The notes: a model not told the origin generated them from the letters alone. A DNA stretch of 64,000 nucleotides from Trebonia sp963734665 (GCA_963734665.1 CAVTIR010000003.1:1-64000); one strand, 5' to 3'. Counted from the first letter of the stretch, positions 43,919 through 52,805 are shown. Numbers and translations are program-made.

Positions 43919-44787
43919 TTATCCGGTCTCGTTGGTCACGTGCTGAAACTTGGTACCGAAGAACTGCTCGGCGTCGGCGAGCTGCCTTCTCGCCCGGTCC
44001 GCCGCTTCCTTCCGCATCCGGGTGTCGGCGTCGGAGTGCACGGACAGCTCCGCTTCCGCCGCCCGCCGGACCACGCCGGACTTGACCTCGTCCGCGCTCG
44101 CCGACGGCTGGGTCGCGCCGGGGATGTTGCCGGCGAACCGTTGCAGCAGGCGGCGGGCGGTCGGCGGCGGCGTGGGGATCCGCTCGATCGCGTCGGCGAC
44201 GCGGATCGCCGCCGTCAGGAAGTCGACGCGCGGCGACAGCGGACCGATGACCCGCCTTTCCAACGGCCAGGTCGACACGGCGAGCAGGCCACGGGACGGC
44301 GACAGGTAGTCGGCCGACAGCGCGGCGCAAATATAGTACGGCCGGGCGAACGGAGCGGAGCGGAAAGAGCGCTCCTCGTCGCGTTTCAAGCTGGTGACCC
44401 TGGTGGTCGGGAACGTCGAGCCGAAGAACGCCTCGTGCACGGTGGCGATGAGCTTGGGCGCGGCCGGCACCTGGAGCAGGCTGAGCGCCTCGTAGACCTG
44501 CTCGCGCAGCGGCAGCAGCGAGCCGGCCCATCGGGTGCCTGCGGCCCGGGTGTCTGCGGCCCAGGTGCCTGCTGCCCGGAGGGCGCCTGCTGGGCGGACG
44601 CGGGCGCCGTCGCCGTGGCGGCGTGGGCGAGCGCCTCCTCCCACGCCTGCTCCGCCCGCTCGAGTTCGCCGCGCCGTGCCGACCCGAGCGCCGGGTCGCC
44701 GGCCAGCACGGCCTCGCGGACGGCGACCCGCAGGTCGTCAATCCGCCGTTCAAGCGCCTCAATCGTCTCCGCCGCAGTCTCTGCCAC
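43919..44787 (-). pseudogene. Hypothetical protein, frame-broken, first gene of nuclease-helicase operon
   Basis: The N-terminal part (GTG 44787, MAETAAETIEALERRIDDLR, a coiled coil, then a Pro/Gln-rich linker) is in one frame; the C-terminal domain (LREQVYEALSLLQVPAAPKL to HVTNETG) is in the next frame and ends at 43919. The switch lies near 44525-44540 within low-complexity DNA; adding one base joins them. The C-terminal domain (PKLIATVHEAFFG, FARPYYICAALSADYLSPS) could be a winged helix, but I cannot name it. Intact length would be about 288 aa. 53 bases separate it from the nuclease gene. Confidence 0.6.
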
Positions 44788-44794
44788 GGAGCCG

Positions 44795-44833
44795 ATGATA
44801 CGCTGGCCGGCCCGCTGTTTCCAGCAACTTCCA
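44795..44833 (-). promoter_or_regulatory. Promoter with TGGAA direct repeat (copy 2)
   Basis: Minus strand: TGGAAGTTGCTGGAA (44833-44819), 18 bases, then TATCAT (44800-44795); the GTG at 44787 is seven bases after the -10, so the mRNA is probably leaderless. Drives the nuclease-helicase operon. Confidence 0.65.
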
Positions 44834-44934
44834 GCATAAGATTCGAACCCCTCCAGGGAATCCGAAGGAAATCATAGAAAACGCATAGCGAATTGAGACC
44901 GCCGAAGGTCGGGCAGGTCAATAGCGTATGCAGC

Positions 44935-45420
44935 ATGCTTCAGAAGGCCCTTGACCTCATTCACCTTGACTTCGCGCCGGATCACGAGCACCCCTCGGCC
45001 GGACGACTGGTGCTCGCGACCGTGGTGTCGATCGTCGGCTCGCTGGTGGTCGACGCGCTTCTCGTCGTCATCGCCCAGGCCGTCTTCCCGAGCACCAAGG
45101 GATACGCCCACTTCCAGTTCGGCGACTACAGCAAGCTGACGGTCATCGGCGTGATCATCGCGTGCGTCGCCTGGCCCATCACCACGCGGATCACCTCGCA
45201 GCCCCGGTGGATGTTCTTCCGAATGGCGATCCTTGTTACGCTCGTGCTCTGGCTGCCGGACGTTTACATCCTGGTAAACGGGCAGCCGGGCAAGGCGGTC
45301 GCGTTCCTGTTCCTCATGCACCTGGCGATCGCGGTCGTCACCTACAACGCCCTGGTGCACCTCGCGCCTGTACGCGCCCGCCGCTCCGCGGGCCATCGTG
45401 TGCAGCCTGTTGGGCGGTGA
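44935..45420 (+). CDS. DUF6069-type four-helix membrane protein
   Basis: 161 aa with four hydrophobic segments: LVLATVVSIVGSLVVDALLVVIAQ, LTVIGVIIACVAWPIT, MAILVTLVLWLPDVYIL and AVAFLFLMHLAIAVVTYNALV, as in the DUF6069 family. Function unknown. ATG 44935 has TAGCGT seven bases upstream, so it may be leaderless. Divergent from the nuclease operon. Confidence 0.7.
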   Translation: MLQKALDLIHLDFAPDHEHPSAGRLVLATVVSIVGSLVVDALLVVIAQAVFPSTKGYAHFQFGDYSKLTVIGVIIACVAWPITTRITSQPRWMFFRMAILVTLVLWLPDVYILVNGQPGKAVAFLFLMHLAIAVVTYNALVHLAPVRARRSAGHRVQPVGR

Positions 45421-45422
45421 CA

Positions 45423-45569
45423 TACAATTAGCCGAGCGTAGGTCGCTCGGTGCGCCGAATCGGATTCCACGGATATCGGTCTGCGTGAGCGTGGCGGGAT
45501 CTCCGCCGCGCATGAGCGGCGAGATTTAACCGCCGCGTTAGCGACCCCGAGTCCTGGAGACGATTTCCG
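45423..45569 (+). promoter_or_regulatory. Leader of the DEAD-box helicase gene
   Basis: TACAAT (45423-45428) is a good -10 candidate, giving an untranslated leader of about 140 bases. It contains CCGAGCG-TAGGT-CGCTCGG (45432-45450) and GGCGG-GATCT-CCGCC (about 45502-45516). Long structured leaders are common for cold-responsive helicase genes. Confidence 0.4.
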
Positions 45570-48155
45570 TTGACTGCCATGCCCGCAGAGAGCTCCGCCG
45601 CGCCCGAACACGATGTAACCGAACCCGCCACTACCTTTGCCGGACTCGGCGTGCCCGCCCCGCTTGTCGAGGTCCTCGACGACCAGGGGATCGCCACGCC
45701 GTTCCCGGTCCAGGTGGCCACGCTGCCCGACGCCCTGGCCGGGCGTGACATCCTCGGCCGGGCGCGGACTGGCTCAGGCAAGACCCTGGGCTTTTCCCTT
45801 CCCCTGGTCAGCCGGCTGGCTGGCGGATCGACCCTCCCCGCGCGGCCGCGCGGCCTGGTGCTCGTGCCGACCCGCGAGCTGGCCACCCAGGTGTCGGCGG
45901 TGCTCAAGCCGCTCGCCAGGTCCATGAACCTCTGGGTCACGACCATCTACGGCGGCGTCTCCTACGGCCCGCAGGTGAACGCCCTGCAGCACAGGACCAA
46001 CATCGTCGTCGCCACCCCCGGCCGGCTCGCCGACCTGATCGGGCAAGGCGAGTGCGACCTTTCCGACGTCGGGATCACGGTCATCGACGAGGCGGACCAG
46101 ATGGCCGACCTCGGGTTCCTGCCGATCGTCAGGCGGCTGCTTGAGACGACGCCGGCCGACGGGCAGCGGATGCTGTTCTCCGCCACCCTCGACGCCGCCA
46201 TCGACGTCCTCGCCCGCCGGTTCCTGCACGACCCGGTGCTGCACTCGGTCGACGAGAACTCCTCGCCCGCCGAGATCGAGCACCACGTGCTCACCGTCGA
46301 CGCCGCGAACCGCATCGCGGTCATCGCCGCGCTGGTCGGCGGCGAGAAGCGCTCGCTCGTGTTCACCCGGACCAAGCACGGCGCGGAGCGGCTCGCCCGC
46401 CAGCTCACCGAGGCCGGCATCCCGGCCGCCGAGTTGCACGGCAACCTGCGGCAGGGCGCGCGGTCGAAGAACCTCGCCGCGTTCGCCTCCGGCCTCGCGC
46501 GGGTCATGGTCGCCACCGACATCGCTGCCCGCGGCATCCACATCGACGGCATCGACCTGGTCATCCACGCCGACCCGCCGACCGAGCACAAGGCCTACGT
46601 GCACCGCTCGGGCCGCACCGCCCGCGGCGGCGCGGACGGCGTGGTCGTGACCCTGCAGACCAAGGCCCAGGCCCGCGACCTCGCCGCGATGATGCGCAAG
46701 GCCGACATCACGCCGCACCCGGTCGTAGCGGTAGACGCGGACTCGGACGTGCTCACCGAGATCGCCGGCCCGCCCGCGCCCCGCGTCACCGTCGCAGGCA
46801 AGATCTCCGAGCTCGTGCGCCCGGAGGACCGGCTGGCAAGCAACGACCGTCCGGGCACTGGCTCCTCCGGCCGTCCGCGCCGTGATCGCGGGCGTGATCA
46901 CGGCCGTGAGCATTACCAGGGGCGCGGGCGTGACCACAAGCCGCGCGACGACCGCTTCCGTGACCGCACGCCCCGCGACTTCGCGCCCAGGGACCACGAC
47001 CGTTTCGGTGCCGGTGCCGGTGCCGGCCCCGCAACGAGCGACCAGCGTGCCTCGACGTTCGGACGCCCTGCGACTACAGAGCGCCCTGCGCGGGCCGAGC
47101 GTCCCGAGCGCGACGAGCGGCAAGCGCGCGACGACCGGCCCGCCCGGGCCGACAGGTTCGAGCGTGACAGTCGGCCCTCGCGCGACGAGCGCCCCGAGCG
47201 CGAGGCGCGGGCGCCCCAGCCCGCCAGTGCGGACCGTTTCGAGCGTCCCGCTCGCGAGGACCGCGACCGGCTCGCCCGCTTCGGCGGGGACGATCGTCCC
47301 GCGCGCTTTGACCGCGGCGACCGTTTGAACCAGGGCAACTTTAGCCAGGGCAACCAAGGTCACCGCTTCGAGCGCGGCGACAGCCGAGGCTCCGACAGCC
47401 GAGGCTCCGACAGCCGGGAGTCCGGCGGCCCGAACTACGGCGATCGGCAGGACCGCTGGGGCGACCGTAATAACCGCGACAGTCGCGGCGGCAACTCCGA
47501 GCGTGGCGACCGGGGGTCTGACAGTACGCGGTCTGACAGCCGGGGGTCTGACAGCCGGGGGTCTGACAGCCGGGGGTCTGACGGCCGGGGGCCGGCCAGC
47601 CGGGGGCCGGCCAGCCGGGGGTTCGGCGATCGGAAGTACGGTGACCGGCAGGACCGCCGCCGAGGCAGCGGTGACAACCGGGGCGGCAACGACTGGTGGC
47701 CGAACTCCGGCGGCCGGTCGGCCCAGCAGGGCGCCCGGCGGCCGGGCTCGCCCTGGCGGCCGTTTAACGGGGGCAGCCAGGGCAACGGTAACCGCGCCAC
47801 GCGCGACGACCGGAACGGCGATGACCGGAGTCGCGACGACCGGGCCCGCGACAGCTGGAACCGCGATGACCGGGGTCGTGATGACCGGAACCGTGATGAC
47901 CGGGGTCGTGATGACCGGAACCGTGATGACCGGAACCGTGATGACCGGAACCGTGATGACCGGGGTCGTGATGACCGGGGCCGAGACAGCTGGAACCGCG
48001 ATGACCGGAGTCGCGATGACCGGAACCGTGATGACCGGAGTCGCGATGACCGGGGCCGCGACAACCGGGGCCGAGACAATGGCATTCCCGATGACCGCGC
48101 CTTCGGCGGGAACCGTCAGTCCCGCGACCACGGCCGTTCCAAGATCATTATGTGA
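45570..48155 (+). CDS. DEAD-box RNA helicase, tail truncated by an insertion sequence
   Basis: 861 aa in its present form. The core has the Q-motif region TPFPVQVATLP, motif I ARTGSGKT (66-72), PTREL, TPGRL, motif II VIDEADQM, SAT, and the C-terminal ARGIHIDGIDLVIH and HRSGRTARGG. After about residue 410 comes a charged tail with many RDDR/NRDDRGRDDR units, probably an RNA-binding disordered tail. Its last 8 codons and stop come from the IS left end. The original gene would have had 991 codons (853 before plus 138 after the element). RNA-unwinding core is intact. The start is TTG 45570 with GGAG nine bases upstream. Confidence 0.9.
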   Translation: MTAMPAESSAAPEHDVTEPATTFAGLGVPAPLVEVLDDQGIATPFPVQVATLPDALAGRDILGRARTGSGKTLGFSLPLVSRLAGGSTLPARPRGLVLVPTRELATQVSAVLKPLARSMNLWVTTIYGGVSYGPQVNALQHRTNIVVATPGRLADLIGQGECDLSDVGITVIDEADQMADLGFLPIVRRLLETTPADGQRMLFSATLDAAIDVLARRFLHDPVLHSVDENSSPAEIEHHVLTVDAANRIAVIAALVGGEKRSLVFTRTKHGAERLARQLTEAGIPAAELHGNLRQGARSKNLAAFASGLARVMVATDIAARGIHIDGIDLVIHADPPTEHKAYVHRSGRTARGGADGVVVTLQTKAQARDLAAMMRKADITPHPVVAVDADSDVLTEIAGPPAPRVTVAGKISELVRPEDRLASNDRPGTGSSGRPRRDRGRDHGREHYQGRGRDHKPRDDRFRDRTPRDFAPRDHDRFGAGAGAGPATSDQRASTFGRPATTERPARAERPERDERQARDDRPARADRFERDSRPSRDERPEREARAPQPASADRFERPAREDRDRLARFGGDDRPARFDRGDRLNQGNFSQGNQGHRFERGDSRGSDSRGSDSRESGGPNYGDRQDRWGDRNNRDSRGGNSERGDRGSDSTRSDSRGSDSRGSDSRGSDGRGPASRGPASRGFGDRKYGDRQDRRRGSGDNRGGNDWWPNSGGRSAQQGARRPGSPWRPFNGGSQGNGNRATRDDRNGDDRSRDDRARDSWNRDDRGRDDRNRDDRGRDDRNRDDRNRDDRNRDDRGRDDRGRDSWNRDDRSRDDRNRDDRSRDDRGRDNRGRDNGIPDDRAFGGNRQSRDHGRSKIIM
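47385..48095 (+). repeat. Tandem repeats encoding RDDR-type peptides
   Basis: Within the helicase tail: GACAGCCGAGGCTCC-type units near 47385-47420, CCGGGGGTCTGACAG units at about 47510-47625, and 15-bp units of GATGACCGGAACCGT type from about 47810 to 48090. They encode SRGSD and NRDDR repeats. Confidence 0.85.
48119..48128. repeat. Target-site duplication, left copy
   Basis: GTCCCGCGAC directly precedes the left inverted end of the insertion sequence; the identical 10 bases follow the right end at 49527-49536. Confidence 0.9.
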
Positions 48156-49526
48156 GTCCGAGGATGGTGAAGGGGCGGTCCATGGAGCGTGCGGCCCATC
48201 GGGTGGCCTCGGTGATGTCGGTGCGCCCGGCCAGGCGGAGTGCGCCGATCGCGAGGTTGCGGAGGGCAGCCATGGCCCTTGGGCCGGAGCGGGTCCTGAC
48301 CTGGGACTTGTCTTCCTGGTAGAGGGTGTCGCGGATCCAGTGCAGGGACTCGATGGACCACTGCTCTCTGACGTAGCGGGCCAGGCTGGCGGCGTCCGCC
48401 CGTTCCGGTTCCGGGCTGGCGACGCCGAGCGCGGCGACGGCCGAGACCGGCTTCCCGCTCAGGTCGGTGACGTACCGCTCGATCAGGAATACCTGGCTGA
48501 CGTGCGGGAACGGCAGCCCTTCGGGGGCGGGCAGGACCTGGATCGTGCGGGTGGTGATCCGCCCGTGGCCCTTGTCGGTGGCGGCGTGCGCGATCGGGAC
48601 GCTCCTCCAGGGCAGCGCGTCGATCGCGTCGAACAGCGCCCGCCGGTTCTCCTTCACCGGGAGCACGAACTCGCCGCCGCCCTCGCGGATGAGGCGCGCG
48701 GTGGCCTTGACCGTGTGCAGCGCGTCGGCGGTCACGACCTTGCCGCGCAGGTCAAGCCGGCCGAGGACGACCGCGGCCGCCGGCACCTCGTTCGTCTTCG
48801 CGCCGACCCCGGCCTGCGCGGCGACCACCGAGGACGCGCCGTCCGGGCCGGCGAGGGCCGCCAGCAGCCGGACCTGGGTCCCGTCGGGGTTCCTGGCGCC
48901 CCTGACCGCCTTGCCGTCCAGCCTCACCTGCACCAGTGCCGGCGGGCAGTCCTCCTCGCCAGCGTCCCCGCTGGCTGCGGCCGGCGCGTCGAGCCCGGCG
49001 AGGCTCATCAGCCAGGTGCCCGCCGCCGCGTCCAGCTCCTCGGCGCCCGCATCGGTCAGCACCCGCCAGATCGTCGTCTTCGACGGCGGCGCGGCCGGCG
49101 CGGCACCACAGCGCAGGTACAGGCCGGCAGGACCGGCGGCGGCACGTCCGCGACCCAGCCGGAGATCGCCGTGTACCCCTTCATCCCGGCCACGACGGCC
49201 GCGGCCGCGAGCGCGAGCACCGCCGCGACCGGATGATCCCGGCCCTGCCCCGTCCGCCCGTCCGGCACCCCTGCCAGCAGTTCCAGCAGGTCACAGCGCT
49301 CATCCGGTACCGGAAGGGAAACAATGGGCGCTGCGGGCGCGGAAACGGCAGCGGGAATGGCAGACTTGCCCACGACGAGGCTCCGGTGGCTGGGATCTGT
49401 GAGAGGACCCCTGTTCCTACCGGGGTCTCGTCGCATTCCCTGGCACGCCACGCCGCTCATGACCAGACCGCAACGTCCAGCTATGAACCGCCACCTAACC
49501 CGTCAAATGATCTTGGAACGCCCGTG
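48129..49526 (-). mobile_element. ISAs1-family insertion sequence
   Basis: 1398 bp with 21-bp inverted ends (48129-48149 and 49506-49526) that differ at one position and share the inner CGTTCCAAGATCATT. It is flanked by a 10-bp target duplication and carries one transposase region on the minus strand. Size, end sequence starting CA, and duplication length fit ISAs1. It interrupts the DEAD-box helicase gene. Confidence 0.9.
48148..49460 (-). pseudogene. ISAs1-type DDE transposase, split by a frame break
   Basis: The N-terminal domain (LLELLAGVPDGRTGQGRDHP, VAAVLALAAAAVVAGMKGY) is in one frame from about 49460; the catalytic part (WRVLTDAGAEEL, VRLDGKAVRGARNPDGTQVR, VVTADALHTVKATARL, LPVKENRR, REQWSIESLHWIRDTLYQED) is in the -1 frame and ends at 48148, its stop inside the left inverted end. 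The frames meet near 49120-49132. Acidic residues in LDGK, TADAL and SIESLHW match the DDE triad of the family. Known ISAs1 transposases are single ORFs, so this copy is probably defective unless it uses -1 frameshifting. Confidence 0.8.
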
Positions 49527-49536
49527 GTCCCGCGAC
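49527..49536. repeat. Target-site duplication, right copy
   Basis: GTCCCGCGAC, identical to 48119-48128. Confidence 0.9.
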
Positions 49537-49953
49537 AGTTGGCCGGGCCGGGATACCCGCCCCTCGCGTAACGAGCGGCCAGGAAACGGTCCTTTCCGCG
49601 ACGACCGTTCCTTTCGTTCCTTCCGGGATGACCGTCCTTTCCGTGACGACCGCCCTTTTCGCGACGACCGCCCTTTGAGTGACGACAGCCCCGTACGCGA
49701 CGAGCGTCCCGGGCGCGAGGAGCGTCCCGGGCGCGAGCAGTGGGCGTCCCGCGCCACACGGCCGCAAGCGAGCGGTCGGCCCCAGCCGAGCGGTCGTCCC
49801 CAGGCAGGCGGGCAGTCGGGGTCGCGCGCCGGGCGTACCGACCGCCCGCAGGCTGGCGGGCACTTTGGCGGATCATCCAGGCGTTCGGGATATTCCGCTG
49901 GTCAGGGCGCTGCAGGCAAGAGGCGGGACTCTGGACAGGGCCGACATTTCTGA
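49537..49953 (+). pseudogene. Separated C-terminal tail of the DEAD-box helicase
   Basis: 138 codons in the same frame as the helicase once the element and one target copy are removed. It continues the charged tail (SWPGRDTRPSRNERP, then three FRDDRP units, REERPGREQWASRA, GHFGGSSRRSGYSAG) and ends at TGA 49953. It has no own start with a ribosome site, so it is probably untranslated now. Confidence 0.85.
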
Positions 49954-50062
49954 CATATCTGCCCAGGCAGCAGGCTTACGGCTCGGAGCATTTTTTCCTT
50001 CCGCGAACGCCGACCTGCCGCGCCTGATGCGGTAGATTGGCCTTAGCTGTTGGCGGACTTTG

Positions 50063-50144
50063 CGATCGCAATTCAATCCCGGATTCAACTAAGTCGCGAC
50101 GCGCTTGAGCGTCACCCTTGATTGGTGACAGGGAATTGCGATCG
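50063..50144 (+). promoter_or_regulatory. Large stem-loop in the leader of the cold-shock gene
   Basis: CGATCGCAATTC (50063-50074) pairs perfectly with GAATTGCGATCG (50133-50144); inside it GTCACC (50111-50116) pairs with GGTGAC (50124-50129). It sits 90 bases before the cspA start and may be a leader structure that responds to temperature or folding. Confidence 0.6.
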
Positions 50145-50234
50145 ACACTCAGGTTTCGTACGATGGCGGCCATCATGGCTGATCCGCGTGAAGTGCGCGG
50201 GTCTCAGGCTCTTCCAGAAGGACACACAGCAAAA

Positions 50235-50438
50235 ATGGCTCAGGGGACCGTAAAGTGGTTCAACGCGGACAAGGGCTATGGCTTCATCGCCCCCGACGAC
50301 GGTAGCGGTGACGTCTTCGTTCACTTCTCCGCGATCGAGGCGAACGGCTACCGCAGCCTCGAAGAAAACCAGAAGGTTGAGTACAACGTGACCCAGGGGC
50401 CGAAGGGGCCGCAGGCCGCGCAGGTGCGCGCCCTCTGA
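50235..50438 (+). CDS. cspA: Cold-shock protein
   Basis: 67-aa CSD protein: MAQGTVKWFNADKGYGFIAP with the RNP1 motif KGYGFI, and DVFVHFSAI as RNP2. It binds single-stranded RNA and DNA as a chaperone. The frame is open much further upstream but the ATG at 50235 gives the family N-terminus. It is preceded by a long leader with a stem-loop. Confidence 0.95.
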   Translation: MAQGTVKWFNADKGYGFIAPDDGSGDVFVHFSAIEANGYRSLEENQKVEYNVTQGPKGPQAAQVRAL

Positions 50439-50451
50439 TGACTACTCGCGA

Positions 50452-50483
50452 CGGCGGCGGGTCCGGTTCCGGACCCGCCGCCG
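50452..50483 (+). terminator. Terminator hairpin of the cold-shock gene
   Basis: CGGCGGCGGGTCCGG (50452-50466) pairs with CCGGACCCGCCGCCG (50469-50483), 14 bases after the stop. Confidence 0.85.
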
Positions 50484-50890
50484 ATTGCGACCTAATCGAG
50501 GCACTCCTTGGGCCCGGGTAAAGCTTCCCGCTCGCATTAAGCTGACCGCCTGTTTTCCGGCTCTTCGGTGACCCTTCATTCAAGAGTCGGCCTTCATTGA
50601 GGGCGCAGCACGCCCGCTAGGCCGTCAGCCGAGGCGCGGCGGAACGCGTGGTTGGCCTCCTCGGCGGTGACCGACTCGGCTGCCCAGCAAGAACCTGCTC
50701 GTGCTCGCCCGCGCTCTCGCTAATGCCTGTGTTTCAATCACTCACCCCTGCAGTGATTCCGCGCTAGGCACGTCGGCTTTCAGCGGACCTTGGCCACCGA
50801 TCGCCGTGACCAAGGCCCGCGAACATAAGCGGGTATTGCCCCAGTACGTCGGGGACCCTGAACCCGGCTACCCCTGACGGCCGTCTGGCG
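50484..50890. other. Gene-poor region with a decayed coding fragment
   Basis: No intact gene. On the minus strand, a frame ending at 50594-50596 encodes ESVTAEEANHAFRRASADGL and AGVLRPQ, which resembles the C-terminal helix of an unidentified enzyme (GAPDH-like patterns were considered). It opens only about 44 codons. The rest is featureless. Confidence 0.35.
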
Positions 50891-52021
50891 TCACGCGTCG
50901 GGGCCGTCTAGCTGGAAGGTGAAGACGTGATGCCCGATGCGCAGCGACCAGCCAGGCGGCAGCGGCGTCGCTTCCATGCCGAGCCTGGTCCATTCCGCGG
51001 CCCCCGGCGCGCCGATAAACGTACCCTGCGCCGAGTTAGCGTCTTGGACCAGCACGGTTCCGCCGACGACTGAGACATAAGCATGGACACGGGAGATCAC
51101 GTTCTCCGGGTCATGCAGCCGGAAAGGCTCGGCCTCGCCATTGCGCACCATCACGTCGTTGCTGGGCTCACGGCCGAGGACATAGGGGCGGTCAAGGATA
51201 AGGACGAGTCCGTCCTGCGATTGCAGCGCTCCGAAGTGCGCCACTGCCATCGCCTGGCTGGAGGTGGGGCGTCGATGACCGCCGGACGACCGGTCGGAAG
51301 CTTCCACCGGCATGGCACCGCTCGCGACGGTGCCGCCGTTGCCGGCGAACTCGGCCGACAGGACTGGGTCGTCCAGCGCCGTCATCTCGACCGGAGCGGG
51401 CTGCGGCATTGCCTCGGGCTCGTGCGGGGCTGGCTGCCAGGAAACATCGCCCCGTTCTAGATCGTCCTCCACGGGCGCGGCCTGTGGCCGCTCCGCAGGC
51501 CCGGCCTGTGGCCGCCGCACGGACGCTGGTGCCGCAGCCGGGCCCTGGCCGCCCACGCCGTTCAACACGAAGCCCTTGCCGGGAACCACGCCCGCCATGA
51601 GGTCGGAGATCGGGTCCGCCTGGACCCCGCTGTCTTCGACGCCGCCGATCGCCAGCCAGTCGAATGCGCCGGGAACGATCTGGTCCACCCAGGTCAGCGC
51701 CTGCTCGCCGGAGAACTCGCGGACCGCGTCGCCGACGCTGACCGCGCACCGCACCGGGCCGCGCAGGAAGACGACGACGCCCTCGGGAACTGGCGCGACG
51801 ATCCCGAACGGGGCGATGTTTCCTGGCAGGTGGTCAAGCACCCACCCGGCCAGCCGGGCCGCCACCGCGGTGGCCGGCGCCTCGCGGTCCGCCGCCAGCT
51901 CGGCGACAAGGCCGAGCAATTCCAGCGCACTCTCGTCGCCCGTCCCCCCACGGGAGATCAGGACGACCGTATCCCCAAACCGGCCCACCAGGTCACTGCC
52001 AGGCTCAATACTCACTCGCAT
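50891..52021 (-). CDS. FHA-domain protein
   Basis: 376 aa. The C-terminal 110 residues are a forkhead-associated domain: YVLGREPSND (phosphothreonine-contact Arg), ISRVHAYVSVVGG and DANSAQGTFI. The N-terminal 170 residues (VGRFGDTVVLISRGG, VPEGVVVFLRGPVRC, GEQALTWVDQIVPG) match no domain I can name, and a Pro/Ala-rich linker joins the two. FHA domains bind phospho-Thr peptides, so it may work with a Ser/Thr kinase encoded elsewhere. ATG 52021 gives a plausible N-terminus; the frame reaches 52084. Confidence 0.82.
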   Translation of the reverse strand: MRVSIEPGSDLVGRFGDTVVLISRGGTGDESALELLGLVAELAADREAPATAVAARLAGWVLDHLPGNIAPFGIVAPVPEGVVVFLRGPVRCAVSVGDAVREFSGEQALTWVDQIVPGAFDWLAIGGVEDSGVQADPISDLMAGVVPGKGFVLNGVGGQGPAAAPASVRRPQAGPAERPQAAPVEDDLERGDVSWQPAPHEPEAMPQPAPVEMTALDDPVLSAEFAGNGGTVASGAMPVEASDRSSGGHRRPTSSQAMAVAHFGALQSQDGLVLILDRPYVLGREPSNDVMVRNGEAEPFRLHDPENVISRVHAYVSVVGGTVLVQDANSAQGTFIGAPGAAEWTRLGMEATPLPPGWSLRIGHHVFTFQLDGPDA

Positions 52022-52172
52022 GGTCACGGTGAATTCTACCCAGCTGGGGACTTCACGGGAAAGCGGCGCCGGAGCACTCACCACCGACGGGGGAGGCGAG
52101 CTCAGGGCACCCGGCGGCAGGAATCGAACGCGCGTTTGACTAAAGGGCGGATCGGCGCGTTAACATGTTCGT

Positions 52173-52805
52173 ATGAGCGTCGCGGTGCAGGAGTCGTTGC
52201 TTGACTTCGGTGACGACGGTGACAAGGCCCTCCCCGGCGCGGTGCGGCCCGAGCGGGTGCCACTGCGCGCTGGTGCCTGGATTGACGTGCAGCGGGGGTG
52301 GCTCACAGGGTCGGCCCCGCTGTTCGCGAGGCTCGTGACGTCGGTGCCGTGGCGGGCCGAGCGGCGGCGGATGTACGACAGGACCGTCGACGTGCCGCGC
52401 CTGCTGTGCTTCTACGGCGGGGACACTAGGCTGCCCGACCCGGCGCTCGACGCGTGCCGTGAGGCACTGAACATGCACTACGCCAGGGAACTAGGCGAGC
52501 CGTTCGTCACGGCGGGTCTCTGCTTCTACCGGGACGGCAGAGACAGCGTCGCCTGGCACGGCGACACCATCGGGCGCGGCTCCACCGAGGACACAATGGT
52601 CGCGATCCTGTCCTTGGGAGAGGCGCGCCCGCTGCTCCTGCGCCCGCGCGGCGGCGGGGAAGCCCTGCGCTACAACCTCGGCCACGGCGACCTGCTCGTA
52701 ATGGGCGGCAGCTGCCAGCGCACCTGGGAACACGCCGTCCCCAAGTCGGCCCGCCCGACAGGCCCCCGGATCAGCGTCCAGTTCCGCCCGCACGGCGTCC
52801 GCTGA
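52173..52805 (+). CDS. AlkB-like 2-oxoglutarate/Fe(II) dioxygenase
   Basis: 210 aa. WHGD (His and Asp) and WEHAVPK (second His) form the iron-binding triad and RISVQFR supplies the Arg for 2-oxoglutarate, with CFYRDGRDSVAWHGD matching AlkB. It probably repairs N-alkylated bases by oxidative demethylation. TAACAT lies six bases before the ATG, so the transcript is probably leaderless. Confidence 0.88.
   Translation: MSVAVQESLLDFGDDGDKALPGAVRPERVPLRAGAWIDVQRGWLTGSAPLFARLVTSVPWRAERRRMYDRTVDVPRLLCFYGGDTRLPDPALDACREALNMHYARELGEPFVTAGLCFYRDGRDSVAWHGDTIGRGSTEDTMVAILSLGEARPLLLRPRGGGEALRYNLGHGDLLVMGGSCQRTWEHAVPKSARPTGPRISVQFRPHGVR

Noticed and set aside
47810..48095. Regular short repeats that could suggest a CRISPR array
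   Set aside because: The 15-bp units are in frame, tandem with no spacers, and encode the RDDR tail of the helicase.
49324..49536. Using the upstream start of the frame that ends at 49953 as a gene
   Set aside because: The upstream codons lie inside the insertion sequence on the opposite strand of the transposase; only 49537-49953 is helicase-derived.
50594..50730. C-terminal GAPDH-like fragment
   Set aside because: Only about 44 codons; similarity to TVEEVNAAFRAA-type helices is too weak to name it.
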